64,000 nucleotides of DNA from Acinetobacter kanungonis. GTDB taxonomy: Bacteria > Pseudomonadota > Gammaproteobacteria > Pseudomonadales > Moraxellaceae. Below, piece by piece: positions 54,242-63,094 of this stretch (position 1 is the first letter of the stretch; every line of letters starts with the position of its first letter). The translations under genes were made by a program, and so were the position numbers. Location of the stretch: contig NZ_JAACKC010000005.1 of the NCBI RefSeq assembly GCF_009939195.1, positions 62,001 to 126,000 on the forward strand, given 5' to 3'. The notes below the pieces were generated by a model. It did no database searches. It had not been told where the DNA came from and saw nothing but the letters and a program-made list of their open reading frames with translations.

Positions 54242-55480
54242 TTAAGCAGCTTGAGCACGTTTTTGCATACGTTTGCGATACTGTTTTGTCCGTTTTACCA
54301 TCGCAAACTGCTGTAAAAGCAACGCCAGTACTGGAGAGATTTTCGGATTTGTCAGTTTTCCTTGACTCAATTTACGCAATTGATATTTGACCGTAGACAT
54401 ATTCGCGACTGAAGCAAGTGCTTTATTGTCCCATTGAATCGGTTTAAGTTCAGGTGCAATCGGTTTACCTGCTTTCCAAGCATGAGGTAAATTCGGTTCA
54501 ATTGCGAGTGCAGTTGCTATCCCCACCATTTCCACACCACTTTGCACCACCTGCTCTGCAACGTGTTGTCGACGAATGCCGCCTGTCACCATAATAGGCA
54601 TTTTTGCAATTTTGCGAATTTCGGTAGCAAACTCTAAGAAATATGCTTCACGGGCAAGCGTTCTTCCATCCCGTGCCTGACCTTGCATTGCAGGTGCTTC
54701 ATAACTACCACCCGAAAGTTCGACCAGATCGACCGCTAAATCATTCAACATTTCGACCACTTGTTTGGCATCGTCTGCGCTAAAACCGCCTCGTTGAAAG
54801 TCAGCTGAATTTAGTTTTACAGCCACCGCAAATTTTTTTGAAACGACAGCACGTACCGCTTTGACAATTTCGATTAAAATTCGAGCCCGATTTTCGAGTG
54901 ATCCACCCCATAGGTCTATACGTTGGTTGCTGAGTGGCGACAGGAATTGGCTGAGCAAATAGCCATGTGCAGCATGAATTTCAACACCTGTGAAACCTGC
55001 TTGTTCAGCCAGAATAGCGGTATTCGCGAAACGTTGAATGACTTCATCAATCATTGCTTGTGTCATTTCAATTGGGGTAGCAAATTTATCAGACATTTTG
55101 CCTAAATCTAATGCCACGGCTGACGGTGCCCAAGTGTCTTGCCCCATATTCGATTGCATCTGACGACCAGGGTGATTAATCTGCAACCAAAACTGTGCAC
55201 CTTTTTCCCGACCAATTTCAGCCCATTGTTTAAATAAAGCAAGATGTTCGTTATCTTCAAGCACGACACCACCTGGACCTGTCATCGCGCGACTATCTAC
55301 CATGACATTGCCTGAAATAATCAGTCCGACACCACCCTGTGCCCAAGCGCGATATAGCTGAAATAAAGCCGCTGAAGGTGCTTGCTCAGCATCTGCCATG
55401 TTTTCTTCCATTGCTGCTTTAGCAAGACGATTATGAATAGTGGTTCCGTTGGGTAATGTTAACGTGTCGAAAATACTCAT
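54242..55480 (-). CDS. NADH:flavin oxidoreductase, Old Yellow Enzyme family
   Basis: A 412-residue FMN enzyme (TIM barrel). Conserved blocks include FQLYRAWAQGG, the substrate-binding GVEIHAAHGYLLSQFLSP near residue 175 (HAAH), and VTGGIRR with flavin phosphate contacts near residue 300. Relatives reduce activated C=C bonds of enones, quinones and nitro compounds. The ATG at 55480 has AGAGGTG with seven-base spacing; the longer GTG start lies in that site. It has a MerR-type promoter. Confidence 0.9.
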   Translation of the reverse strand: MSIFDTLTLPNGTTIHNRLAKAAMEENMADAEQAPSAALFQLYRAWAQGGVGLIISGNVMVDSRAMTGPGGVVLEDNEHLALFKQWAEIGREKGAQFWLQINHPGRQMQSNMGQDTWAPSAVALDLGKMSDKFATPIEMTQAMIDEVIQRFANTAILAEQAGFTGVEIHAAHGYLLSQFLSPLSNQRIDLWGGSLENRARILIEIVKAVRAVVSKKFAVAVKLNSADFQRGGFSADDAKQVVEMLNDLAVDLVELSGGSYEAPAMQGQARDGRTLAREAYFLEFATEIRKIAKMPIMVTGGIRRQHVAEQVVQSGVEMVGIATALAIEPNLPHAWKAGKPIAPELKPIQWDNKALASVANMSTVKYQLRKLSQGKLTNPKISPVLALLLQQFAMVKRTKQYRKRMQKRAQAA

Positions 55481-55508
55481 TTTGATCACCTCTTTTGATC
55501 TTAGGTGT

Positions 55509-55539
55509 ACTTTAAGTTTAAAGTAAACTTTAAGGTCAA
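55509..55539 (-). promoter_or_regulatory. MerR-type promoter of flavin oxidoreductase gene
   Basis: On the minus strand: -35 TTGACC (55539-55534), exactly 19 bases with TTAAAGTTTACTTTAA, -10 TAAAGT (55514-55509), about 28 bases before the start codon. Confidence 0.86.
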
Positions 55540-55838
55540 GTGGTTTTTAAATATTCATGTGCAAAAAGGTAAAATTCTGCTTTTATGTTCTGAATAACTC
55601 ACTTAAAGAATGATGTGGGATCGCTGTTATTTATTAAGCAAATTAATGTAAATTAGATATTTAGGATTGTTTTCATATGAAAACCTTCTAGATTTAGGAT
55701 GTTTTTAAGTTAAAAACTGATAGGAATGAATGACATCCACTCATCATCAATTAAAAATGAATGGCATAGATGAAGATTCAAATGAATGCTTAGCCCTATG
55801 CTATTTCTGAAGTTGACTGAGACGAATTGAAAATCATA
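55540..55838. other. Gap between the two divergent MerR-type promoters
   Basis: About 300 bases between the promoters of the flavin oxidoreductase and saccharopine-dehydrogenase-like genes. A/T-rich, with no open frame or structured RNA that I can support. Confidence 0.55.
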
Positions 55839-55869
55839 TTGACATTCAAGTTTACTTTAATCTTATAGT
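55839..55869 (+). promoter_or_regulatory. MerR-type promoter of saccharopine-dehydrogenase-like gene
   Basis: -35 TTGACA (55839-55844), 19-base spacer with TTCAAGTTTACTTTAA, -10 TATAGT (55864-55869), 57 bases before the start. It is the most divergent of the four copies but keeps the spacer length. Confidence 0.83.
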
Positions 55870-55926
55870 ATCCCTTTCAAACCTAGGCTCCATACAAAAT
55901 AAACAAGACTTATCAGGAGAATATCA

Positions 55927-57198
55927 ATGACCGCTACCGAAACAGCACAGTTTGATTTGGTTGTATTTGGTGCCACCAGCTTTGTGGGACAAATTTTAAC
56001 AACTTATCTGACGCAGTATTTTGCCGAGCAAGGTGCATCAGGTGAACAAATTCATTGGGCAATTGCAGGTCGTTCACAAAGCAAACTGGATGCTTTAAAA
56101 CAAACATTGGGGAATGCAGCCAAAGATTTAACCACCATCATTGCTGATGTAAATGATGCCCATGCCATTAAAGCACTGTGTGAACAGACACGTGTGGTGG
56201 TGTCTACCGTTGGTCCTTATGCACTGTATGGTGAAGCCATGGTTAAAGCCTGTGTTGAAACGGGAACAGACTATTGTGACCTGACTGGTGAAACACAGTG
56301 GATTAAAAAAATGCTGGATCGTTACCAGAGTCATGCTGAGCAAACAGGTGCACGCATTGTAAATTGCTGCGGTTTTGATTCTGTACCATCCGATATGGGG
56401 GTCTATTTCTTGCAACAACAGGCTCAAAAACACTGGCACGCACCTGCGACACAAGTCAAAATGCGCGTCAAGGCACTTAAAGGTGGTGCTTCGGGCGGTA
56501 CGATTGCCAGCATGATCAATATTATTCAGGAAGCGGCAGCCGATCCTGTACTGCGTAAACAATTAGTCAATCCGTATTTGCTTGCCCCAGAAAATCATGG
56601 TTTCCAAAAGAAACAACATTATGTGAAGACTGCTGAATTTGATACAGATTTTAACGCTTGGATTGCCCCCTTTGTGATGTCTGCAATTAATGAGCGGGTT
56701 ATACATCGCTCTAATGCACTTGCCAATCAAGCCTATGGTGATCAGTTTTCTTATAATGAAGCGATGCTGATGGGTCTGGGTTTCCGTGGCCGCGCCAAAG
56801 CGTATTCTTTGGTGGCGGGATTAGGTGCTTTCATGCTAGGTGCAGTGAGCAAACCGATTAGCAAAGTTATGGAGCGCTACATGCTTCCAAAACCAGGTGA
56901 AGGTCCAACACCAGAACAACAACTTTCAGGATTTTTTGATATCCGCTTTATGGGTAAATCGAAGGATGGAAAAGTCATGCAAATTAAAGTGACTGGAGAT
57001 CGTGATCCGGGCTATGGTTCAACTGGAAAAATGCTTGGTCAGGCAGCACTGAGTTTGGTGCTCGATCATCATCGGCATGGGCAAAAAACTGGGCGTAGTG
57101 GTGGATTTTGGACGCCTGCAACCATGTTTGACCAACGCCTTATTGAGCGTTTAGAGCACTATGCGGGCATTGATTTTGAGCTGATTTCAATATCTTAA
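55927..57198 (+). CDS. Saccharopine dehydrogenase-like NADP-binding reductase
   Basis: A 423-residue protein with an N-terminal Rossmann fold (DLVVFGATSFVGQIL near residue 10-24) typical of the saccharopine dehydrogenase-like/trans-acting enoyl reductase group. Family block DYCDLTGETQWI and GFDSVPSDMGVYFL are present. Such proteins reduce C=C or C=N bonds of lipid or polyketide intermediates; the substrate here is unknown. AGGAGAATATCA precedes the ATG. MerR-type promoter upstream. Confidence 0.86.
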   Translation: MTATETAQFDLVVFGATSFVGQILTTYLTQYFAEQGASGEQIHWAIAGRSQSKLDALKQTLGNAAKDLTTIIADVNDAHAIKALCEQTRVVVSTVGPYALYGEAMVKACVETGTDYCDLTGETQWIKKMLDRYQSHAEQTGARIVNCCGFDSVPSDMGVYFLQQQAQKHWHAPATQVKMRVKALKGGASGGTIASMINIIQEAAADPVLRKQLVNPYLLAPENHGFQKKQHYVKTAEFDTDFNAWIAPFVMSAINERVIHRSNALANQAYGDQFSYNEAMLMGLGFRGRAKAYSLVAGLGAFMLGAVSKPISKVMERYMLPKPGEGPTPEQQLSGFFDIRFMGKSKDGKVMQIKVTGDRDPGYGSTGKMLGQAALSLVLDHHRHGQKTGRSGGFWTPATMFDQRLIERLEHYAGIDFELISIS

Positions 57199-57297
57199 AA
57201 TTGCTGATAACCAGAAGCGCTTAAGCCGAATTCGCTCGATAGATCTCTTATATGTGATGGTCGAATTTCAAATTCTAGAGCTGGAAAATTTGGATAT

Positions 57298-57338
57298 ATC
57301 AAAAAGACCTGATTCAAATTTATACAGAATCAGGTCTT
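57298..57338. terminator. Two-way terminator between reductase and biotin carboxylase genes
   Basis: AAGACCTGATTC (57304-57315) and GAATCAGGTCTT (57327-57338) around an 11-base loop. On the minus strand a run of T follows, ending the carboxylase operon; it may also stop the plus-strand gene. Confidence 0.85.
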
Positions 57339-57367
57339 GAAAAAGGTTTGAGCTTTACTCTCTAGAA

Positions 57368-59089
57368 TTACTGAATCGACGCAATGATATCTTCCGCATG
57401 GCAACTCATGCCCTGTTGTATCAATATTTCTAATACTCCAGTTTGATGCGCTTGCACAGGAACTTCCATTTTCATGGCTTCCATAATGGCGACCACTTGT
57501 CCTTGCTCGACTTGATCACCACTTTTGACCTTCCATGCGCTAATTATTCCATTAATGGGTGCAAGCAAATGTTCAGGTTGTACGTGTTGTTCAGTAGTTG
57601 TCATCGTTTGCATCGTGTTGACTGGGCTTTGTGCAAACATGTTTGCAGGTAGACCTAAACGATGGAGTTTGCCATCAATTTCAATATAGCTCAGGAGCAA
57701 TGGCTGTTGATGCTTGGGAATACTGCGTTGAGATGGCTTTAACTTTTGCTTAAAGTCATTTTCAATCCAGCGGGTATGCACCTTAAAATCATCGGTAAAA
57801 TCAGGTTCGTTTAATACCGCACGATGGAAGTCCAAAACAGAGGCGATGCCTTCGATTTTAAATTGTTTAAGCGCCCGTTTAGCACGAGCAATAGCAACTT
57901 CGCGTGTAGGACCTGTCACAATCAATTTCGCCATGAGTGAGTCAAAATGACTGGAAACCAAGGATCCTGTACGAACCCCTGTATCTATACGTACACCAAG
58001 TCCAGATGGTGCATCAAATAAGCTGAGTGTCCCAAATGCGGGAATAAAGCCACGTGCTGGGTCTTCGGCATTAATACGGAACTCAATGGCATGCCCTTGA
58101 GCTTTTGGTGTTTCTGTAATCGAGAGCGGATACCCTTGCGCTACGCGAATTTGCTCAACCACCAAATCGACCTTAGCTGTTTCTTCGGTCACAGGATGCT
58201 CGACTTGCAAGCGGGTATTGACTTCCAAAAAGGAAAGCTTTCCATCTCGGCTTAGTAAATATTCCACTGTCCCCGCACCAATATAGCTGGCTGCCTGACA
58301 GATATTTTTTGCTGAACTGAGAATTTGCTGATAAATCTCATCACTGATAAAGGGTGCAGGTGCCTCTTCAACCAGTTTTTGGTTACGGCGTTGTAAAGAG
58401 CAATCACGTGTACCCAGTACCACAATGTTGCCATGCTGATCGGCAATCACTTGTGCTTCTACATGACGGGGTTGATCTAAATATTGTTCAACAAAACACT
58501 CACCGCGTCCAAAGGCTGCTTGTGCTTCCCGAACGGCGGAATCATAAAGCTCTTTTACTTCGTCAAGTTTCCAAACAACTTTTAAGCCGCGACCACCACC
58601 GCCAAAAGCAGCTTTAATGGCAATCGGTAAACCAAACTGCTTTGCAAACTCGAGTGCTTCATCAGCATTATTTAGAGGGTCTTGTGTACCTTGCACTAAA
58701 GGTGCACCCACTGAAGCGGCTATCTTACGTGCTTCAATTTTATCACCCAATTTTTCAATGGCGCTTGGCGATGGCCCTACCCACTTTAAGCCTGCATCAA
58801 TCACGGCTTGCGCAAATTCGGCACGTTCAGATAAAAAACCATAACCAGGGTGAATCATGGTTGCTGCGGATTTTTGAGCAATCTCCAAAATTTTAGGAAT
58901 ATTTAAATAAGTTTCAGTGGCAGTGGCTCCTTCTAAACCCCATGCCTCATCTGCCAGTTCCACATGCATACTGCCAATATCATCATCTGCATAAACTGCA
59001 ACTGAAGTAATACCCAGATCACGGCAGGCATGAATAATACGAACAGCAATTTCACCACGATTGGCAATCAAAAGTTTTTCAGTCTTCAT
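57368..59089 (-). CDS. Biotin carboxylase-BCCP protein in oxoprolinase operon
   Basis: A 573-residue fusion. Residues 1-445 are a biotin carboxylase (ATP-grasp, with FGGGGRGLKVV near 165 and EVNTRLQVEHPVTE near 290). Residues about 500-573 are a biotinyl domain with EAMKMEV (biotinylated Lys540). It forms carboxybiotin from bicarbonate and ATP. It shares a four-base overlap with the PxpB-PxpC fusion gene, whose C-half resembles a carboxyltransferase domain, so the two probably make one biotin-dependent complex. It is not the housekeeping acetyl-CoA carboxylase subunit. Confidence 0.9.
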   Translation of the reverse strand: MKTEKLLIANRGEIAVRIIHACRDLGITSVAVYADDDIGSMHVELADEAWGLEGATATETYLNIPKILEIAQKSAATMIHPGYGFLSERAEFAQAVIDAGLKWVGPSPSAIEKLGDKIEARKIAASVGAPLVQGTQDPLNNADEALEFAKQFGLPIAIKAAFGGGGRGLKVVWKLDEVKELYDSAVREAQAAFGRGECFVEQYLDQPRHVEAQVIADQHGNIVVLGTRDCSLQRRNQKLVEEAPAPFISDEIYQQILSSAKNICQAASYIGAGTVEYLLSRDGKLSFLEVNTRLQVEHPVTEETAKVDLVVEQIRVAQGYPLSITETPKAQGHAIEFRINAEDPARGFIPAFGTLSLFDAPSGLGVRIDTGVRTGSLVSSHFDSLMAKLIVTGPTREVAIARAKRALKQFKIEGIASVLDFHRAVLNEPDFTDDFKVHTRWIENDFKQKLKPSQRSIPKHQQPLLLSYIEIDGKLHRLGLPANMFAQSPVNTMQTMTTTEQHVQPEHLLAPINGIISAWKVKSGDQVEQGQVVAIMEAMKMEVPVQAHQTGVLEILIQQGMSCHAEDIIASIQ

Positions 59090-60672
59090 GCTTTGTTCTC
59101 TAAATTTGTAAATTCGGCAATTTTTCTAAATTTGATTTGGCAACCTGCGGGAATCTGCGCCACCAAGTCCCAATGGTGTTTCGCCACACTGGCAATAACG
59201 GGATATCCCCCAGTAAGCGGGTGATCATTCATAAACAAAACGGGTTGCCCATTCGGTGGAATTTGTAAGGCACCTATACAGGTTCCTTCACTTTCGAGTT
59301 CACGGGTAATTTTGCGCACCAAGGGGTGTTCTCCCAAAAGTCGCAGCCCGACCCGATTGCTTTCTTGGGTGACCAACCATGTTTGCTGGCATAAACGTTC
59401 AATACTGTCCAGATCAAACCAGTCGGTACGCGGTCCCATCACAATGTCCAGCTCAACCACATCCTCAACTTTAGGCAAATTCAGCTTGGCCACTTCAGTT
59501 ACGCTAATGTGTGTTGTTTTGACCTGACCTTGATAAAGGGTATCGCCGACTTTTAAGGGTTCAGGTCCCAATACCGCCAAGCTGTCAAAAGAGACACTTT
59601 GAAGTACAGGTTCTAGATCCAGTCCGCCACGAACAGCAAGGTAGTTACGCAATCCAGAGGTCGGTGTTTGAATGAAAAATTCATCGCCTTCATCTAGTGC
59701 GATGGCTTGAGAACTTTGAAAGTTTGCAGTTTGCCCATCCGAAAATTTAATCAGGATGGTTGAGATTGCCCCTGTAACGGCAATCACCGTTGCACGATGC
59801 ACTTTGGCTTTTAAGCCACCGTTTAAAACTTCAATGACAGCAGTTTGACTCGGATTTCCCACAATCCGGTTGGCACTATGCATGGAGGATAAATCCATTG
59901 CACCTGCTCTGCCGACACCAATCTTGCTTTGGTTGAGGCGTCCTTCATCTTGGATTAGCATCTGTAAGCTAGGTGCAGTCACCGTGAATAATGCATCAAC
60001 AGATTTGGGCTTGATTGTTGGCACAATTTTTTCAGGCACACTGACGGTGGTTGGCTGATGCGTGACATCTTCAAAATGTACGGTCATGCCCGGCAACAGC
60101 AGCGCAGGATTTTGACGTTGCAAATCCCACATTTTTTCCGAAGTCGTTCCAATTAGTTGCCAGCCTCCGGGGCTGTCTTTCGGATAAATACCTGAGTATT
60201 GCCCTGCCAAGCCTAAAGCGCCTGCAGGAATTTTTTTACGCGGAACCGATAAGCGAGGTATATCACTAAAGGGTCGATCAGGACTGGTCAAATAGGCAAA
60301 GCCTGGGGCAAACCCAATAAAGGCAACATTCCAGACACTTTGCTGGTGTTTTTGAATGACTTCAGCAACTGAAAGTCCCTGTAACTCAGCTACTTGAGCA
60401 AGATCTTCGCCTGTGTACCGAATCGGGATAATGAACTCTTGGCTATGCAGCTCATAGTTAGAATCGACGGTTAATGACTGAATGCCAGCCATCAGCGTTA
60501 TGAAATTGGTCTCCAGTTCATTAAAAAACACTAAAATGGTTTTCGCCGCAGGAATTAAGTCTTTAATGCCTTGGAATTGCTTGCTCTGCAATTGATTGTA
60601 CAACGCCATAGTTTCTTCGAGACTGGCAAGCTCGATTAAAAAACAATCTGCGTTTACCGATAAAAACCGCAT
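59086..60672 (-). CDS. Fused 5-oxoprolinase subunits PxpB-PxpC (KipI-KipA type)
   Basis: A 528-residue fusion of PxpB (KipI; residues 1-215, with GFAPGFAYL and PRKKIPAGALGLAG) and PxpC (KipA; about 230-525, with DEGRLNQSKIGVGRAGAMD). PxpABC hydrolyses 5-oxoproline with ATP. The same fold is the carboxyltransferase part of urea carboxylase, which fits the biotin carboxylase encoded next. Start has AAAGGA with eight-base spacing. Middle gene of the operon. Confidence 0.9.
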   Translation of the reverse strand: MRFLSVNADCFLIELASLEETMALYNQLQSKQFQGIKDLIPAAKTILVFFNELETNFITLMAGIQSLTVDSNYELHSQEFIIPIRYTGEDLAQVAELQGLSVAEVIQKHQQSVWNVAFIGFAPGFAYLTSPDRPFSDIPRLSVPRKKIPAGALGLAGQYSGIYPKDSPGGWQLIGTTSEKMWDLQRQNPALLLPGMTVHFEDVTHQPTTVSVPEKIVPTIKPKSVDALFTVTAPSLQMLIQDEGRLNQSKIGVGRAGAMDLSSMHSANRIVGNPSQTAVIEVLNGGLKAKVHRATVIAVTGAISTILIKFSDGQTANFQSSQAIALDEGDEFFIQTPTSGLRNYLAVRGGLDLEPVLQSVSFDSLAVLGPEPLKVGDTLYQGQVKTTHISVTEVAKLNLPKVEDVVELDIVMGPRTDWFDLDSIERLCQQTWLVTQESNRVGLRLLGEHPLVRKITRELESEGTCIGALQIPPNGQPVLFMNDHPLTGGYPVIASVAKHHWDLVAQIPAGCQIKFRKIAEFTNLENKA

Positions 60673-60772
60673 TTGTGTATCCTTTCAAATTCTACTTGGG
60701 TCGCAATTCGCCCATCTACACGTAATGAGAATTGTCTGAAATGGGTATAGCCCTTTGAGTCACTTTCTTCAG

Positions 60773-61549
60773 TTAATGTGCTGCTGTCGTTTTTTGTATA
60801 AATGAGCCAACTTGGATGTCATGCTTTTGCAGTTCAGTTTTAATCGCCATTGCCATTTCCAGCGCTTCAGCAGTATCGCCATGTAAACAAATCGTGTCAG
60901 CTTGAATTGGGGTAAAGACACCATCAATCGAGTCTACGCCACCATTTTTTAACATCGAGACGACACGGCAAGCAACCATTGCAGCATCATGTAACACAGC
61001 ACCGTCTAAACGACGCGATACCAAGGAACCATCACTGTTATACGCACGGTCAGCAAAGGCTTCGGACACCACAGTTAAGCCTGCTTCACGTGCTTGATTT
61101 ACCAAGTTGGAACCCGCCAGCGCCACTAAAACCAATTCAGGATTGTACATTTTAATGGCATCAATCACGGCGGCAGCCTGAACTGCGTCTTGTGCGATGG
61201 TGTTATAGAGTGCGCCATGGGGTTTTACATAGTGCACTTTAGAGCCTGCAACTTTTGCCAGACCATCCAGCGCTGAAATTTGGTAGAGCACATCGGCAAT
61301 CAGTTCATCACGGGACAGTTGCATATTACGGCGACCAAAACCCACCAAGTCTGGATAAGAAACATGCGCACCAATTATTACTCCCAATTCAACAGCTTTA
61401 CGCACGGTGTTTAAAATTCCGAGCGGGTCGCCTGCATGAAATCCACAAGCAATATTGGCACTGGTCACGAGCGGCAAGATTTGGTCATCATTGCCCATCT
61501 TCCATGAGCCATAACTTTCCCCCAAATCACTATTTAAGTCTACAAACAT
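60773..61549 (-). CDS. pxpA: 5-oxoprolinase subunit PxpA (LamB/YcsF family)
   Basis: A 258-residue PxpA protein. The N-terminal [19 protein letters not shown] and VKPHGALYN blocks are typical. The ATG at 61549 (MFVDLNSDL) has AAGGA with seven-base spacing; the longer start is unlikely. It is separated by 100 bases from the PxpB-PxpC fusion on the same strand, so an operon is likely. Confidence 0.93.
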   Translation of the reverse strand: MFVDLNSDLGESYGSWKMGNDDQILPLVTSANIACGFHAGDPLGILNTVRKAVELGVIIGAHVSYPDLVGFGRRNMQLSRDELIADVLYQISALDGLAKVAGSKVHYVKPHGALYNTIAQDAVQAAAVIDAIKMYNPELVLVALAGSNLVNQAREAGLTVVSEAFADRAYNSDGSLVSRRLDGAVLHDAAMVACRVVSMLKNGGVDSIDGVFTPIQADTICLHGDTAEALEMAMAIKTELQKHDIQVGSFIQKTTAAH

Positions 61550-61606
61550 GGTCAATTCCTTCATTATCTTTTGAATTCCAGCTATATCGAACTGAACAAT
61601 AAGTTT

Positions 61607-62506
61607 TTATGTCGACTGATCTGAATGCTGCAAACGCCATAACAATGTTTGCCGCGCATGTGCAACCCGAGGTTGACGTAATGCACTTGGCATCCAGATC
61701 AGATAGTAGTGAATTTCAGTATGCGCACGTGGTGGAGGAATGATCTGCAATTCACCATTGTCCAACTGCTGCTGGCATAGAAATTGTGGCATCACCGACC
61801 AGCCAGTTCCCTTTACCAATAAACTGCGATGCGCACGTAAATCCTGTCCGACCATGGCAGGCATCAACTCTGCGAGTGCAATCCGATTATGTTGTAGCCA
61901 AGGTTCTACCAGTGATAACTCGAGATTGTATGCCAGCAATGGCTCTTGCAGTAACGCTTGCGCAAAATTCTCAGCGTGTTGTATGCGTTGAACTACGCTA
62001 GGGGCTGCGACGGCAATCACCTTGTCCGTTAAAATGGTTTCGCTTTTTAGGCGATCATCAGTAACGGGATGGGCAGAGATTCCCAAATCACAATGACCTT
62101 CTAGTAACATCTGCGTCACCATGGGTCCATCGCCCGTATGCATTCGGACTCGAATTCCCGCTTCCAATAAAGGCGCTAACTCTGGCGCCAGTTTTTCAGC
62201 CATAAAATCAGCATGACCAATCAGTTGCAGCGCCCCTGCAACATCGCGTGAACGTGCACGTGCAGAAGCCAATGCCGCCTCTGCTGCATCTAATTTATCT
62301 CCAATATCTGCTGCGAGTTCTTCCGCTGCCGATGTAGGGATAACGCCACTGACTTGACGCTCAAAGAGAGGACGCCCGATTGCGACTTCAAGCCCTGCAA
62401 TATGTTGTGATACTGCTGGCTGCGTGAGGTTTAACTGACGTGCTGCACTGCTAATGGAACGTTGCCGATAAACTTCTATAAAAGTTCTCAATCTAACCAA
62501 AGACAT
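61607..62506 (-). CDS. LysR-family regulator upstream of pxp operon
   Basis: A 299-residue LysR regulator. The helix-turn-helix RSISSAARQLNLTQPAVSQHI is intact and the effector domain follows. It lies on the same strand just before pxpA and is divergent from the Ohr gene, so it may control either or both. Confidence 0.9.
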   Translation of the reverse strand: MSLVRLRTFIEVYRQRSISSAARQLNLTQPAVSQHIAGLEVAIGRPLFERQVSGVIPTSAAEELAADIGDKLDAAEAALASARARSRDVAGALQLIGHADFMAEKLAPELAPLLEAGIRVRMHTGDGPMVTQMLLEGHCDLGISAHPVTDDRLKSETILTDKVIAVAAPSVVQRIQHAENFAQALLQEPLLAYNLELSLVEPWLQHNRIALAELMPAMVGQDLRAHRSLLVKGTGWSVMPQFLCQQQLDNGELQIIPPPRAHTEIHYYLIWMPSALRQPRVAHARQTLLWRLQHSDQST

Positions 62507-62621
62507 ACGTAGCCATAAATTTATTTATACCCCTACCAAAATAGCATTATTATTACTCACACAACAAGAAGTCGTAAGCTTATCTCAACATCAATTACAG
62601 CCAAAAATGAGAGAATTTATT

Positions 62622-63053
62622 ATGTTGACGAAAGAGCTTTATCGTACTTCTGCGACTGCCACAGGTGGCCGTGATGGTTATGCACGTACAGAAGATGGTT
62701 CACTGCATGTCTGGTTAGGTACACCCAAAGCATTGGGTGGCCGTGATTTCGGCAATAATCCAGAACAACTGTTTGCCACAGGTTATGCGGCATGCTTTTT
62801 AAGTGCCATGAAAGCCGTTGTAGCAAGCCAAAAATCACAATTTGTCAAAGTCCCTGAGGACACCAAAGTCACCGCAGAAGTTGCGATTGGTCCTTTAGAA
62901 AATCAAGGATTTGGGTTGGCAATCACATTAAAAATTGAAATGCCCAATGTCGATAAAGCCGATGCTGAAGCGCTTGTGGCTGCGGCACATCAAGTCTGTC
63001 CTTACTCAAACGCTACGCGCGGCAATATCGACGTCCAATTATTGGTGATCTAA
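62622..63053 (+). CDS. ohr: Organic hydroperoxide resistance protein, Ohr type
   Basis: A 143-residue Ohr/OsmC thiol peroxidase. The two active-site cysteines are present (Cys58 in YAACFLSA, Cys126 in VCPYSNATRGN). It reduces organic and lipid hydroperoxides. The ATG at 62622 (MLTKELYRT) gives the standard length; the longer ATG at 62607 is less likely. No OhrR (MarR-type) repressor is adjacent; the divergent LysR could take that role. Confidence 0.93.
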   Translation: MLTKELYRTSATATGGRDGYARTEDGSLHVWLGTPKALGGRDFGNNPEQLFATGYAACFLSAMKAVVASQKSQFVKVPEDTKVTAEVAIGPLENQGFGLAITLKIEMPNVDKADAEALVAAAHQVCPYSNATRGNIDVQLLVI

Positions 63054-63094
63054 ACCGCACTAACTACCCCATCTAAGGTTTGAAGGACATGACA

